From: Methylotenera sp.
GTDB lineage: Bacteria; Pseudomonadota; Gammaproteobacteria; Burkholderiales; Methylophilaceae
Direction: 5' to 3'
NCBI GenBank assembly: GCA_020035195.1
Contig: JAIQBT010000026.1
Coordinates: forward strand, 1-40,315
DNA length: 40,315 bases
The position numbers and the translations under genes were made by a program. Below are positions 9,892 through 19,469 of the stretch, piece by piece (position 1 is the stretch's first letter; each line of letters opens with the position of its first letter). The notes beneath the pieces were generated by a model, which saw nothing but the letters and a program-made list of their open reading frames with translations, searched no databases and was not told the origin of the DNA.

Positions 9892-11127
9892 ATGAGCTCA
9901 GTGAAAAAGAACATTAAGAAAGTCGTCTTAGCTTACTCAGGTGGCTTGGATACTTCGGTTATTCTTAAGTGGTTGCAAGACGAATACCAATGCGAAGTGG
10001 TGACGTTTACTGCTGACTTAGGTCAAGGTGAAGAGTTAGAGCCGGCCAGAGCCAAAGCTAAAGCGGCTGGCGTTAAAGAGATTTATATCGATGATTTACG
10101 TGAAGAGTTTGTGCGTGACTTCGTTTTTCCTATGTTTAGAGCCAACACCGTGTATGAAGGTGAATACTTATTGGGCACCTCAATTGCGCGACCATTGATA
10201 GCCAAGCGCTTGATTGAAATTGCTAGAGAAACCAATGCCGATGCTATTTCACATGGCGCAACCGGCAAGGGAAACGATCAAGTGCGTTTTGAATTGGGTG
10301 CTTACGCCTTAAATCCCAATATCCACATCATTGCACCATGGCGTGAGTGGGATCTGCTAAGCCGTGAAAAATTGATGGCGTATGCAGAAAAGCACGGGAT
10401 CTCGGTAGACATGAAGCATAAGCAAGGTGGTAGCCCATACAGCATGGATGCCAATTTATTGCATATTTCCTACGAAGGCCGTCATCTGGAAGACCCGGCG
10501 GCAGAAGCGGAAGAGTCCATGTGGCGCTGGAGCGTTAGCCCTGAAAAAGCACCAGATGCGGCTGAGTATTTAGACATTGAGTACGTGAATGGCGACCCAG
10601 TGAGTTTGAATGGCGAGGCCATGCAGCCGCATGAGCTACTGGCACAGCTGAATGCAATGGGTGGAAAACATGGCATTGGCCGTCAGGACCTAGTGGAAAA
10701 TCGTTACGTGGGCATGAAGTCACGTGGCTGCTATGAAACGCCAGGTGGGACCATACTGTTAAAAGCACACCGTGCTATCGAGTCCATTACCTTAGATCGT
10801 GAAGTGGCGCACTTAAAAGATGACTTAATGCCACGTTATGCCAGCATGATTTATAACGGCTATTGGTGGAGCCCGGAGCGGATTGCTATCCAAACCTTGA
10901 TAGACCATACCCAAACTGAAGTGAATGGCTGGGTGCGCGTTAAGTTGTATAAAGGCAATGTGATTGTGACTGGCCGTGACAGCGACACTAACTCCTTGTT
11001 TGACTCCACCATCGCTACTTTTGAAGACGATAAAGGCGCATACGATCAAAAAGATGCAGGCGGCTTTATTAAATTGAACGCCTTGCGCTTGCGCATAGCC
11101 GCGAATTTAAAACTTAAACAAAAGTAA
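9892..11127 (+). CDS. argG: Argininosuccinate synthase
   Basis: [46 protein letters not shown]. Confidence 0.98.
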   Translation: MSSVKKNIKKVVLAYSGGLDTSVILKWLQDEYQCEVVTFTADLGQGEELEPARAKAKAAGVKEIYIDDLREEFVRDFVFPMFRANTVYEGEYLLGTSIARPLIAKRLIEIARETNADAISHGATGKGNDQVRFELGAYALNPNIHIIAPWREWDLLSREKLMAYAEKHGISVDMKHKQGGSPYSMDANLLHISYEGRHLEDPAAEAEESMWRWSVSPEKAPDAAEYLDIEYVNGDPVSLNGEAMQPHELLAQLNAMGGKHGIGRQDLVENRYVGMKSRGCYETPGGTILLKAHRAIESITLDREVAHLKDDLMPRYASMIYNGYWWSPERIAIQTLIDHTQTEVNGWVRVKLYKGNVIVTGRDSDTNSLFDSTIATFEDDKGAYDQKDAGGFIKLNALRLRIAANLKLKQK

Positions 11128-11210
11128 TCCACATGCAAACAGACGGCGCTTGTGCTACGTGGCTAACGCGTACGCAGGCGCTTTTTTCTAGCGTAATAGG
11201 TGACCACTGT

Positions 11211-12002
11211 ATGGCTTTTAAGCACATCGTTTCACGTGATAATCCGGTTTTTAAGCAGCTAAAAAGATTGGCCGACAACGCCCGTGAGCGGCGCAGCGAG
11301 GGCTTGACCTTGCTGGACGGCGTGCACCTTATTGAAGATTACATGGCCGCTTTTGGTGAGCCGACTACAGTGATTATTCCGGAGGGCCAAAGCAGCGTTG
11401 AAGCCACTGGCTTAATTCAATCCTTGGAGCATGTGGACACCATTATGTTGCCCACCTTGATGTTTGCGGAATTGAGCCCAGTGATCAGTGCAACAGGCAT
11501 CTTAGCCTTGGTGAGCATTCCTGATATGGCTTTGCCAGTGCAGCCCAATTTTGTATTGATGCTGGAAGACATTCAAGATCCAGGTAATTTGGGCAGCATG
11601 CTGCGCACTGCCGCTGCGGCTGGTGTGGATGCGGTTTATTTGAGCAGCAGTTGCACTGATCCTTGGTCGCCTAAAGCTCTACGCGGTGGGCAGGGCGCAC
11701 AATTCGTTTTGCCCATACAGACGCGAGCTGACCTGATGGCTGAGCTGGAAGGTTTTGACGGGACTAGTTATGCCGCGGCCATGGAGGGGGAGTCTTTGTA
11801 CAGCCAAGACTTGCGATCAGCTTGCGCGTTTGTGTTTGGGAATGAAGGTGCTGGCTTACGTAAGCAAACCATGACTGCTGCCAAGAAGCGCATCACCATT
11901 CCGATGGCACAAGGGCAGTTAGGCCGGGTTGAATCCTTAAATGCCGCCGCCGCCGCGGCGGTTTGTTTATTTGAACGCAAGCGACAGCAAGCTGAGCATT
12001 AA
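11211..12002 (+). CDS. TrmH/SpoU-family RNA 2'-O-methyltransferase
   Basis: LEDIQDPGNLGSMLRTAAAAGVDAVYLS, FVFGNEGAGL, IPMAQGQLGRVESLNAAAAAAV; ATG at 11211 chosen over ORF-track start 11133 because of SD-like AGGTGA and domain start. Confidence 0.9.
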   Translation: MAFKHIVSRDNPVFKQLKRLADNARERRSEGLTLLDGVHLIEDYMAAFGEPTTVIIPEGQSSVEATGLIQSLEHVDTIMLPTLMFAELSPVISATGILALVSIPDMALPVQPNFVLMLEDIQDPGNLGSMLRTAAAAGVDAVYLSSSCTDPWSPKALRGGQGAQFVLPIQTRADLMAELEGFDGTSYAAAMEGESLYSQDLRSACAFVFGNEGAGLRKQTMTAAKKRITIPMAQGQLGRVESLNAAAAAAVCLFERKRQQAEH

Positions 12003-12907
12003 TGCACTTTGGCTGGGCTTGACGCATCCACGTTGGCCATTAAAAACTGCGTGGCATCGACTTTATCAAAAGCGTAATAGGCATTACAAAAATCGCAATT
12101 AACCTCTATCTGACCTTGTTCTGCCAGTATGTTTTGCAACTCTTCATCACCTAACATGCGTAACATGCCGGCCACGCTATCACGGCTGCAACTGCAATAA
12201 AATTGCGTGTTGCTGGCCGTAAAAAGGCGCACGTCTTCCTCGTGAAATAGCCTGGTCAACAAAGTTTCTGCTGGCAAGTTTAATAGCTCATCATGCGTTA
12301 CTGTGCTGGCTAAATGGCCTACACGGTTCCAAATATCGTCGTCTTGCTGCACGGTGGTCTGGTTCATGGTTTCGGGTAATTTTTGCAATAACATGCCAGC
12401 TGCCGTTTCACCATCACAACACAGCCAAATTCGCGTATCAATCTGCTCTGAGCGCAACATGTAGTTTTCCAATAGGGTGGCAATGTTATCGCCTTCTAAT
12501 GGCACTATGCCTTGATGCGCTTGGTTGCCGTCTTTTGGATCCAGCGTGATGATGAATTGGCCTTGCGAGATTAAGTCAAAAACATTCTGCTGTTCATCTA
12601 TGTCGCCTGTCCACTTGGCTGTGGCGCGCATCCGAAGCGGGGTGTCGGCATCGGAGGTGCACTCTACCACCAAAAGTTTTAGTGCGCCTTTGCTCTGAAT
12701 TTGCAAGACTATGCTGCCGTTCATTTTTAGTGTGGCTGACAGTAAGGCGCTTGCTGCCATCAATTCGCCCAAGGATTGCCTTAATCTCTTTGGCAAATTT
12801 TGTTTATTTAGTGCCATTTGTAAGGTCAGGCTAAGGTTAACCAAATTACCTCGTACCGGGCTGCTTTCAAAGATGAAGCGCTGCAAACTGTCTTGATTTT
12901 TTTTCAT
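11999..12907 (-). CDS. hslO: Redox-regulated chaperone Hsp33
   Basis: C-terminal Zn-binding cysteines CSC...CDFC; RFIFESSPVRGNLV N-terminus. Confidence 0.95.
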   Translation of the reverse strand: MKKNQDSLQRFIFESSPVRGNLVNLSLTLQMALNKQNLPKRLRQSLGELMAASALLSATLKMNGSIVLQIQSKGALKLLVVECTSDADTPLRMRATAKWTGDIDEQQNVFDLISQGQFIITLDPKDGNQAHQGIVPLEGDNIATLLENYMLRSEQIDTRIWLCCDGETAAGMLLQKLPETMNQTTVQQDDDIWNRVGHLASTVTHDELLNLPAETLLTRLFHEEDVRLFTASNTQFYCSCSRDSVAGMLRMLGDEELQNILAEQGQIEVNCDFCNAYYAFDKVDATQFLMANVDASSPAKVH

Positions 12908-12978
12908 GTAGGCATTTTAACATCGCGCCCGTGCATTCCAAAGAACGTGCGCGTGTTATGGGCTTTTTCTGAACTTGC

Positions 12979-13281
12979 TTATTGCTGGTAAGGCGGGATG
13001 TGCCAAGTGTGGAGTCTGTCACCAAGGAGCTCAAGTTCGCAATGTAAGCGATCTAGCCCGTTGGCGCTAACGTCAAATTCGTAGCGTCTTAGGAATTGCA
13101 CATGGCCGCGTGTATTGCGGCTGAGCCACAACTTATTACACGCCACTGTTTCATCCAATAATTGCAGCGAATACCGTGCAGCCAATTCGGTGCCTAGCAG
13201 TATGGCTCGCTCTCGCTTACCCAGGCTGTCCAGCCAGAACCAAGCTGCTAGCACTAAGGCCAACATCAATACTAATTCCAT
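12979..13281 (-). CDS. DUF3301-type small membrane-anchored protein
   Basis: 100 aa; N-terminal TM helix then GKRERAILLGTELAARYSLQLLDETVA...RRYEFDVSANGLDRLHCELELLG. Confidence 0.75.
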   Translation of the reverse strand: MELVLMLALVLAAWFWLDSLGKRERAILLGTELAARYSLQLLDETVACNKLWLSRNTRGHVQFLRRYEFDVSANGLDRLHCELELLGDRLHTWHIPPYQQ

Positions 13282-13353
13282 TTAATTGGATCCATTTTAT
13301 GATTAGTACCGCAGTATGTCGCCATGGACCTGGCTTGTAAAGTGTTGAACTAA

Positions 13354-13368
13354 GCACTGTTATAGTGC
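13354..13368. promoter_or_regulatory. Candidate NtrC binding site 1 (GCAC-N7-GTGC)
   Basis: GCACTGTTATAGTGC; extended palindrome AAGCACT-GTTAT-AGTGCTT. Confidence 0.75.
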
Positions 13369-13383
13369 TTTAAGAAAGCACGC

Positions 13384-13398
13384 GCACTAAATTTGTGC
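13384..13398. promoter_or_regulatory. Candidate NtrC binding site 2 (GCAC-N7-GTGC)
   Basis: GCACTAAATTTGTGC; centre 30 bp from site 1. Confidence 0.75.
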
Positions 13399-13450
13399 AT
13401 AAAATATCATCATATCAAGGGGTAGTTATTGAAAAACAGTTACTTAATGG

Positions 13451-13468
13451 TTGGCGCGCTATTTGCTT
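13451..13468 (+). promoter_or_regulatory. Sigma54 (-24/-12) promoter of the ammonium transporter gene
   Basis: TTGGCGCGCTATTTGCTT matches TGGCacg-N4-TTGCw with exactly 10 nt between GG and GC; 38 bp before the ATG. Confidence 0.8.
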
Positions 13469-13505
13469 AGTAATCTTTCATAAAAAATACTGGAGAAGCT
13501 TAAAA

Positions 13506-14696
13506 ATGGAAACTTTAGTCTCAGCAAGTGATGTTTTATTTGTATTGTTAGGCGCCATTATGGTGCTTGCCATGCATGCTGGTTTCGCCTTTTTAGAGGT
13601 GGGGACAGTGCGTAAGAAAAACCAAGTGAACGCCTTGGTGAAAATCATGGTGGACTTTTCCGTGTCTACCGTGGCCTATTTCTTCATAGGCTACAGCATC
13701 GCTTATGGCGTAAATTTTTTTAGTGGGGCAGAAGTGCTGGCGGCAAAAAATGGCTACGATTTGGTTAAATTCTTTTTCTTGCTTACCTTTGCTGCGGCCA
13801 TCCCGGCCATCGTTTCAGGCGGCATAGCCGAGCGTGCTAAATTCAATCCGCAGTTAGCTGCCACGTTTGCCTTGGTGGGTTTTGTTTACCCGTTTTTCGA
13901 GGGCATCGCTTGGAATAACCACTATGGTTTTCAAGATTGGCTGCTACTGAATTACGGTGCTAAATTTCACGATTTTGCCGGTTCTGTGGTGGTGCATGCC
14001 ATGGGTGGTTGGATAGCTTTGGCTGCCGTGATCTTGTTAGGCGCACGCAATGGCCGTTACGCTAAAGACGGCAGGTTGCACGCCTACCCGCCGTCCAATA
14101 TCCCATTCTTGGCCTTGGGTGCTTGGATACTCACTGTGGGCTGGTTTGGCTTTAACGTGATGTCAGCGCAAGCCATACAAGGCATCTCCGGTTTGGTGGC
14201 AGTCAATTCCTTGATGGCTTTAGTGGGTGGCACTTTGGCGGCTTTAATTGTGGGTAAAAACGACCCTGGCTTTGTGCACAATGGACCACTTGCGGGCTTG
14301 GTGGCCGTTTGTGCGGGTTCCGACCTTATGCATCCCTTGGGGGCCTTGGCGACCGGTCTAGTGGCTGGCGCCTTGTTCGTTTGGGCCTTTAATTTAACGC
14401 AAAATCGTTTGAAAATTGATGACGTATTAGGTGTGTGGCCATTGCACGGTTTATGCGGTGCTTGGGGTGGAGTTGCTGTCGGTGTATTTGGTGCAACTGC
14501 CTTGGGTGGCCTAGGTGGCATCAGTTTAATGGCGCAGATACTAGGCACGGGCTTAGGTGTAATCATTGCATTGGTCGGTGGGGCTTTAGTCTACGGCGTA
14601 TTAAAAATGCTGATGGGCATACGCTTGAGCCAAGAAGAAGAGTTTGATGGCGCGGATTTAAGCATACACAAAATTGGCTCCAGCGCAGACGATTGA
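13506..14696 (+). CDS. Ammonium transporter (Amt family)
   Basis: MHAGFAFLEVGTVRKKNQVNALVK, FFEGIAWN, VVHAMGGWIALAAVILLGARNGRY, HGLCGAWGGVAVGVF; ATG 13506 lies downstream of the sigma54 promoter, ruling against ORF start 13395. Confidence 0.96.
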   Translation: METLVSASDVLFVLLGAIMVLAMHAGFAFLEVGTVRKKNQVNALVKIMVDFSVSTVAYFFIGYSIAYGVNFFSGAEVLAAKNGYDLVKFFFLLTFAAAIPAIVSGGIAERAKFNPQLAATFALVGFVYPFFEGIAWNNHYGFQDWLLLNYGAKFHDFAGSVVVHAMGGWIALAAVILLGARNGRYAKDGRLHAYPPSNIPFLALGAWILTVGWFGFNVMSAQAIQGISGLVAVNSLMALVGGTLAALIVGKNDPGFVHNGPLAGLVAVCAGSDLMHPLGALATGLVAGALFVWAFNLTQNRLKIDDVLGVWPLHGLCGAWGGVAVGVFGATALGGLGGISLMAQILGTGLGVIIALVGGALVYGVLKMLMGIRLSQEEEFDGADLSIHKIGSSADD

Positions 14697-14701
14697 TAGG
14701 G

Positions 14702-15775
14702 CTAATTGAGGTGTTGCGCTAAGGCCCATTTGACATGCTCTCGTAACACGGGCGATTCATCATTCGCGCGCACCTGCAAGGCCTGTATGATTTCTGGGCT
14801 GGTCTTGGCATTACCTAAACCGACGGCAATATTGCGCAACCATTGCTTGTAGCCTATGCGGTATATGGCGCTGCCAGACAGCTTGCTGTTAAATTCATTT
14901 TCCGTCCAAGTAAAGCAAGCTAGCAAAGCTATGTCATCCAGGCCGTGCTTGATGACAAAATCCGGCTCATGGCTAATTTCGGCAAATTTATTCCATGGGC
15001 AAGCCAGTTGACAGTCATCGCAGCCATACACACGGTTGCCTATCAAGGGTCGAAATTCCAGCGGTATGCTGCCTTTTAGTTCTATGGTTAAGTAGGATAT
15101 GCAGCGCCTGGCGTCGACTTGGTAGGGCGCAACGATTGCTTGGGTAGGACACACGGCTATGCAGTTGTCGCATGTCCCGCAATGGTTGCTGGCTTTATCG
15201 TCTAGCGGCAAGGGTAGGTTGGTGTAGATCTCGCCTAAAAAGAACCAAGAGCCATGGTCTTTGTTAATGAGTAAAGTGTGTTTGCCGCGCCATCCCATGC
15301 CGGCTTTCTCTGCTAAGGCCACTTCCATTACCGGTGCGCTGTCGGTAAATACCCGGTAAGCGAAGTCCGTATTATCCAACTGGGCCAAGGCGTCAGCAAT
15401 TTTATCGCTCAGTTTTTGCAGTTTTTTACGCATCACTTTATGGTAATCGCGTGCTAAGGCGTAGCGGGATATAAAGGCTTTTGAGTTATCGTCTAACGCC
15501 TCGTTGCTGGCTAAGGCATTGGCTGGCAAATAATCCAGGCGAGCGGAGATGACGCTTAGGGTTTTCGGTACTAATTCTTCAGGGCGACTTCGCTTCAGCC
15601 CGTGTTTTGCCATATAATCCATCTCACCATGAAAGCCTTTAGCAATCCAAGCTTGATGATGTGCTTCGGCCTCTTGCAAGTCCGTGTCGGTGATGCCGAT
15701 CTGATTAAAACCCAGCGCCATGCCCCAGCGTTTAATGTCTTGGGCGAGCGCTAGTAAAGTAGGTTGGTCTATCAT
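14702..15775 (-). CDS. queG: Epoxyqueuosine reductase QueG
   Basis: IKRWGMALGFNQIGITDTDL, GMGWRGKHTLLIN, CGTCDNCIAVCPTQAI and YGCDDCQLACPWN 4Fe-4S motifs; start trimmed by comparison with E. coli QueG. Confidence 0.95.
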   Translation of the reverse strand: MIDQPTLLALAQDIKRWGMALGFNQIGITDTDLQEAEAHHQAWIAKGFHGEMDYMAKHGLKRSRPEELVPKTLSVISARLDYLPANALASNEALDDNSKAFISRYALARDYHKVMRKKLQKLSDKIADALAQLDNTDFAYRVFTDSAPVMEVALAEKAGMGWRGKHTLLINKDHGSWFFLGEIYTNLPLPLDDKASNHCGTCDNCIAVCPTQAIVAPYQVDARRCISYLTIELKGSIPLEFRPLIGNRVYGCDDCQLACPWNKFAEISHEPDFVIKHGLDDIALLACFTWTENEFNSKLSGSAIYRIGYKQWLRNIAVGLGNAKTSPEIIQALQVRANDESPVLREHVKWALAQHLN

Positions 15776-16277
15776 GAGTATTGATTTTACACTTGATTTG
15801 CCCGATGAGGCAGCCACCTTGGCATTCGGCGCCTTGTTAGCCAAAGCTTTGCGTCCCAATTTAACCGTGTATTTGCAAGGCGATCTTGGTGTCGGTAAAA
15901 CTACATTGGTGCGTGGCTTACTTCGCGCGTTAGGGTTTGTTGGTAAAGTTAAAAGCCCGACCTACACCTTGTTGGAGTTATATCCCGTCGAATTGGCAGA
16001 CCAAACCCCAGTCCAGTTATGCCATTTTGATTTGTACCGATTTAATGATGAGGAAGAGTGGGAGTACTCCGGATTTCGCGAACACTTTAATGAGGGCAGT
16101 GTGTGCTTAATTGAATGGCCAGGTAAAGCCAAAAATTGTTTAAATCGGCCCGACCTGGAAATTGTTTTTGACGTTAAAATGTTAGCCAATTTATTAGGCC
16201 GGCATGTACGCGTTATGGCCTACACGCCATTGGGAAAACAATGTTTGCAAGCGATATCAACATTAAATCATGCTTAA
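15774..16277 (+). CDS. tsaE: tRNA t6A biosynthesis ATPase TsaE
   Basis: LQGDLGVGKTTLVRGLLRALG, VKSPTYTLLE, CHFDLYRFNDEEEWE, CLIEWP; start ATG overlaps the queG ATG. Confidence 0.95.
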   Translation: MSIDFTLDLPDEAATLAFGALLAKALRPNLTVYLQGDLGVGKTTLVRGLLRALGFVGKVKSPTYTLLELYPVELADQTPVQLCHFDLYRFNDEEEWEYSGFREHFNEGSVCLIEWPGKAKNCLNRPDLEIVFDVKMLANLLGRHVRVMAYTPLGKQCLQAISTLNHA

Positions 16278-17610
16278 GCTAAAACCTTACTTATTTGGCA
16301 TAGCACTATTGCTACTGGGCCTATGCCATGCCGTGCAAGCGGCCAATTCAGTTAATGCTGTCCGCGTTTGGCCTGCGCAGGACTATACCCGCATTACCCT
16401 TGAAGCCAACTCGGCATTCAGCTATAAAATGAGCTATATGCAAAATCCAGACAGAGTGGTGTTGGACATAGACAACATTGAGCTCAATCAGGCCGTGAAA
16501 TCCCTGGCTGATAAAGTGCTGGCCAGCGACCCTTATATTAAGCAGATACGCAGCGCTAACTTCCAGCAAGGCATACGCTTGGTGGTTGATTTAAAGGTGG
16601 CAGCTAAGCCGAATGCCTTTACCTTAACGCCAACCGGAGCCTACAAATACCGTTTGGTGTTGGATGTGTACCCAGCGCTAGACCCATTGATGGCCATGGT
16701 GGCAGAGCGAGATGTTAGCAAAACACAAGCCGCTGCTACGCCTGTGGTACCCGCAGAATTGCCGCCAGTGGCCAGCGTGGAGCCAGTACTAGCAGAGCCT
16801 GCTAGCGTTGTTGCTGCAGCGCTTAGCGAAACGCTGCCAGCCGCCACTGAAGGGCCGGTACTAAAAACCTGGCCAGTTGAAATTAAAAAAACCGGCAGGC
16901 AAATTGTGGTGGCGATTGATGCTGGGCATGGTGGCGAGGATCCCGGTGCACTTGGTGCAAGTGGCAGTCGAGAGAAGGACATCACTTTAATGGTGGCTAA
17001 AAAACTCAAGCAACAAATCGATGCTGAACCCAATATGCACGCTGTATTAACGCGGGATGGTGACTACTTTATTCCATTGCATGGCCGGGTTGTTAAAGCC
17101 AGGAGCATGCAAGCCGATTTATTTGTGTCCATACACGCCGATGCTTTCACCAAACAGTCGGCCAGGGGATCTTCGGTTTTTGCGCTGTCAGAACGAGGAG
17201 CAACCAGCGCCAGCGCTAGGTACTTGGCTAAAAAAGAGAACGAATCGGATCTCATAGGCGGGGTAAGTTTGAATGATAAAGATCCAATCCTGGCCAGGAC
17301 CTTGCTGGATTTATCGCAAACGGCGACCATTAACGACAGCTTGAAATTAGGCAAAGCTGTGTTGGGTGAGATTGGTGAAATTAACACCTTGCATGCTAGA
17401 AGGGTAGAGCAGGCTTCGTTTGCGGTATTGAAATCACCCGATATTCCATCCATATTGATAGAGACTGCGTTCATTAGCAACCCTGAAGAGGAGCGTCGCT
17501 TAAACGACGAGGCTTACCAAGAACAGCTCTGCGCCTCTATTTTAAATGGCATTAAGAAGTATTTTTCCACCAACCCGGCCCTGGCAAAAAGTAAAGTGGC
17601 GTACGATTAA
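16270..17610 (+). CDS. amiC: N-acetylmuramoyl-L-alanine amidase with AMIN domain
   Basis: Signal peptide, AMIN region (VRVWPAQDYTRITLE), IDAGHGGEDPGALG, SIHADAF, IETAFISNPEEERRL. Confidence 0.92.
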   Translation: MLKLKPYLFGIALLLLGLCHAVQAANSVNAVRVWPAQDYTRITLEANSAFSYKMSYMQNPDRVVLDIDNIELNQAVKSLADKVLASDPYIKQIRSANFQQGIRLVVDLKVAAKPNAFTLTPTGAYKYRLVLDVYPALDPLMAMVAERDVSKTQAAATPVVPAELPPVASVEPVLAEPASVVAAALSETLPAATEGPVLKTWPVEIKKTGRQIVVAIDAGHGGEDPGALGASGSREKDITLMVAKKLKQQIDAEPNMHAVLTRDGDYFIPLHGRVVKARSMQADLFVSIHADAFTKQSARGSSVFALSERGATSASARYLAKKENESDLIGGVSLNDKDPILARTLLDLSQTATINDSLKLGKAVLGEIGEINTLHARRVEQASFAVLKSPDIPSILIETAFISNPEEERRLNDEAYQEQLCASILNGIKKYFSTNPALAKSKVAYD

Positions 17611-17621
17611 TATCGCCACTT
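17594..17621. repeat. 8-bp perfect inverted repeat spanning the amiC stop codon
   Basis: AAGTGGCG-TACGATTAATAT-CGCCACTT; no following T tract. Confidence 0.7.
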
Positions 17622-17659
17622 AATATGCGCCTCAGACCATCCATAGCAAAAGGTCTATC

Positions 17660-19036
17660 ATGCAATTAAGTTTTCTAGGTGCTACCGGCACCGTGACCGG
17701 ATCCAAGTACTTGCTCAGCCATGAAGCAGCAGACGGTTCTACAAGACGCATCATGATAGATTGCGGTTTGTTTCAAGGTCTTAAGCAATTGCGCCTAAGG
17801 AATTGGGTCGAGCTACCCATAGATCCAAAAATAGTGGATGCAGTGGTCTTAACTCACGCGCATATAGATCACAGTGGCTACTTGCCACTGCTAGTCAAAA
17901 ATGGCTTTTCTGGCAAGGTCTATTGCAGTCCTGCGACTCGCGATTTGTGTGAAGTGTTGTTGCTAGACTCGGCGCATCTGCAGGAAGAAGAGGCGCGCTA
18001 TGCGAACAAAAGCGGCTTTTCCAAACACAATCCAGCGCTGCCTTTGTACAGCACCGATGATGCGCAAAATGCGCTGGCCTTATTAACGCCTATTGCCTAT
18101 GACAAGGACCTGGATTTGGGCGCTGGTTTAACCTTGCGCCTAGCCCCCAGTGGTCATATTTTGGGTTCGGCATTCGTGCGCATACACAGCAAGAAAACCT
18201 CAGTGTTGTTTTCAGGCGACTTAGGTCGTCCGCACGATATGTTGATGAATGCGCCAGCAACAATTAAACAAGCCGATTATTTGGTGTTGGAGTCTACCTA
18301 CGGTAACCGTTTGCATGAGCGTACGGATCCACAGATTAAATTAGCGGAAATCATCAATCAAACCGTTAAGCAAAAAGGCGTGGTGGTGATCCCGGTGTTT
18401 GCTGTAGGGCGTGCCCAGGAATTGTTGTATTGCATCCATTTGCTTAAAGCATCCGGCGCCATTCCTAGCAACATACCGGTCTATCTCAATAGCCCCATGG
18501 CGGTTGATGCCACCGCGATATTTAATCACTTTAGCGATGAGCATCGCTTATCGGCAGAGCAAAGTCACGCTTTGTGCCATGTGGCTCATATGGTAAATGG
18601 GGTGGAAGAATCCAAGCGCCTTAATTTGATGCACGGCCCCATGATTATCTTGTCTGCCAGTGGCATGGCCACAGGTGGGCGAGTGGTCCACCATTTGAAA
18701 GCATTTGCGCCCCATGCCAATAACACCATTTTATTTGTAGGATTTCAGGCGGCAGGTACGCGAGGCGCTGCCATGTTGGATGGGGCGGAAAGCATTAAAA
18801 TCCACGGCGAGTATGTGCCGGTTTTGGCTAAGGTTGCCTTGCTGTCCAACCTGTCTGCACATGCGGATTATGCTGAGATTCTGGCCTGGTTAGCTGGCTT
18901 TAGTGCGCCGCCGAAAAAGACTTTCATCACGCATGGTGAGCCTGTGGCAGCGGATGCTATGCGTTTGCACATAGAAGAGCAATTGCATTGGCGGGTATCT
19001 GTCCCCGATTACCTAGAAACCGTTAACTTGGATTAG
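17660..19036 (+). CDS. MBL-fold beta-CASP RNA metallo-hydrolase
   Basis: FLGATGTVTGSKYLL, THAHIDHSGYLPLLV, LFSGDLGR, ESTYGNR, SASGMATGGRVVHHL, SAHADYAEILAWL. Confidence 0.94.
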   Translation: MQLSFLGATGTVTGSKYLLSHEAADGSTRRIMIDCGLFQGLKQLRLRNWVELPIDPKIVDAVVLTHAHIDHSGYLPLLVKNGFSGKVYCSPATRDLCEVLLLDSAHLQEEEARYANKSGFSKHNPALPLYSTDDAQNALALLTPIAYDKDLDLGAGLTLRLAPSGHILGSAFVRIHSKKTSVLFSGDLGRPHDMLMNAPATIKQADYLVLESTYGNRLHERTDPQIKLAEIINQTVKQKGVVVIPVFAVGRAQELLYCIHLLKASGAIPSNIPVYLNSPMAVDATAIFNHFSDEHRLSAEQSHALCHVAHMVNGVEESKRLNLMHGPMIILSASGMATGGRVVHHLKAFAPHANNTILFVGFQAAGTRGAAMLDGAESIKIHGEYVPVLAKVALLSNLSAHADYAEILAWLAGFSAPPKKTFITHGEPVAADAMRLHIEEQLHWRVSVPDYLETVNLD

Positions 19037-19046
19037 TCAGGCCGTT

Positions 19047-19346
19047 TTAAAGGTGTGACTTAATGTACTGACAAGCGCTGCATTTTCCTACCACCGCCAA
19101 CTCTTGCAAGGTGGTCACACCCAGTATAACCATCACCCTGGCTTTAACCACTTTGACGGTAATCTCGGCCAGGCCAAGATGTTTGGCAATGTCTTTAACC
19201 AGCATGCCATTACTTAATAAATCAAACACCACTCTTTGCTTTTTGGTCAGTTGACTTAATTTGGCGCTGTAAATGTGCACCAACTTAACTTGATCCATTT
19301 CTAGCAGTGGGATGACGTTGAACGTATTGCTATCGGCATTTTTCAT
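19047..19346 (-). CDS. Solo LuxR/FixJ-type HTH transcription factor, 99 aa, with C-terminal CSAC
   Basis: LTKKQRVVFDLLSNGMLVKDIAKHLGLAEITVKVVKARVMVILGVTTLQELAVVGKCSACQYIKSHL. Confidence 0.85.
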   Translation of the reverse strand: MKNADSNTFNVIPLLEMDQVKLVHIYSAKLSQLTKKQRVVFDLLSNGMLVKDIAKHLGLAEITVKVVKARVMVILGVTTLQELAVVGKCSACQYIKSHL

Positions 19347-19399
19347 GGTAAACCTCGTGTAAACGAAAGTCCATGCTACGCTGTATTTAAAAATGCGGT

Positions 19400-19413
19400 T
19401 TGATATACGTCAA
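19400..19413. promoter_or_regulatory. FNR/ANR-like box upstream of the solo LuxR gene
   Basis: TTGATATACGTCAA, 13/14 match to TTGAT-N4-ATCAA counting spacer positions as matches; 54 bp before the start codon. Confidence 0.55.
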
Positions 19414-19469
19414 TATAGGGGTAATTAGTAGCTTTATTTGGATTGCATAGTTCGCTAGCCGTCATTACA

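Noticed and set aside
13395-13505. 37-residue N-terminal extension of Amt in the ORF track
   Set aside because: Overlaps the NtrC site and sigma54 promoter; family N-terminus fits ATG 13506
14084-14566. 160 aa ORF antisense to the ammonium transporter
   Set aside because: Proline/threonine-rich shadow frame opposite a well-conserved transporter; no domain or RBS support
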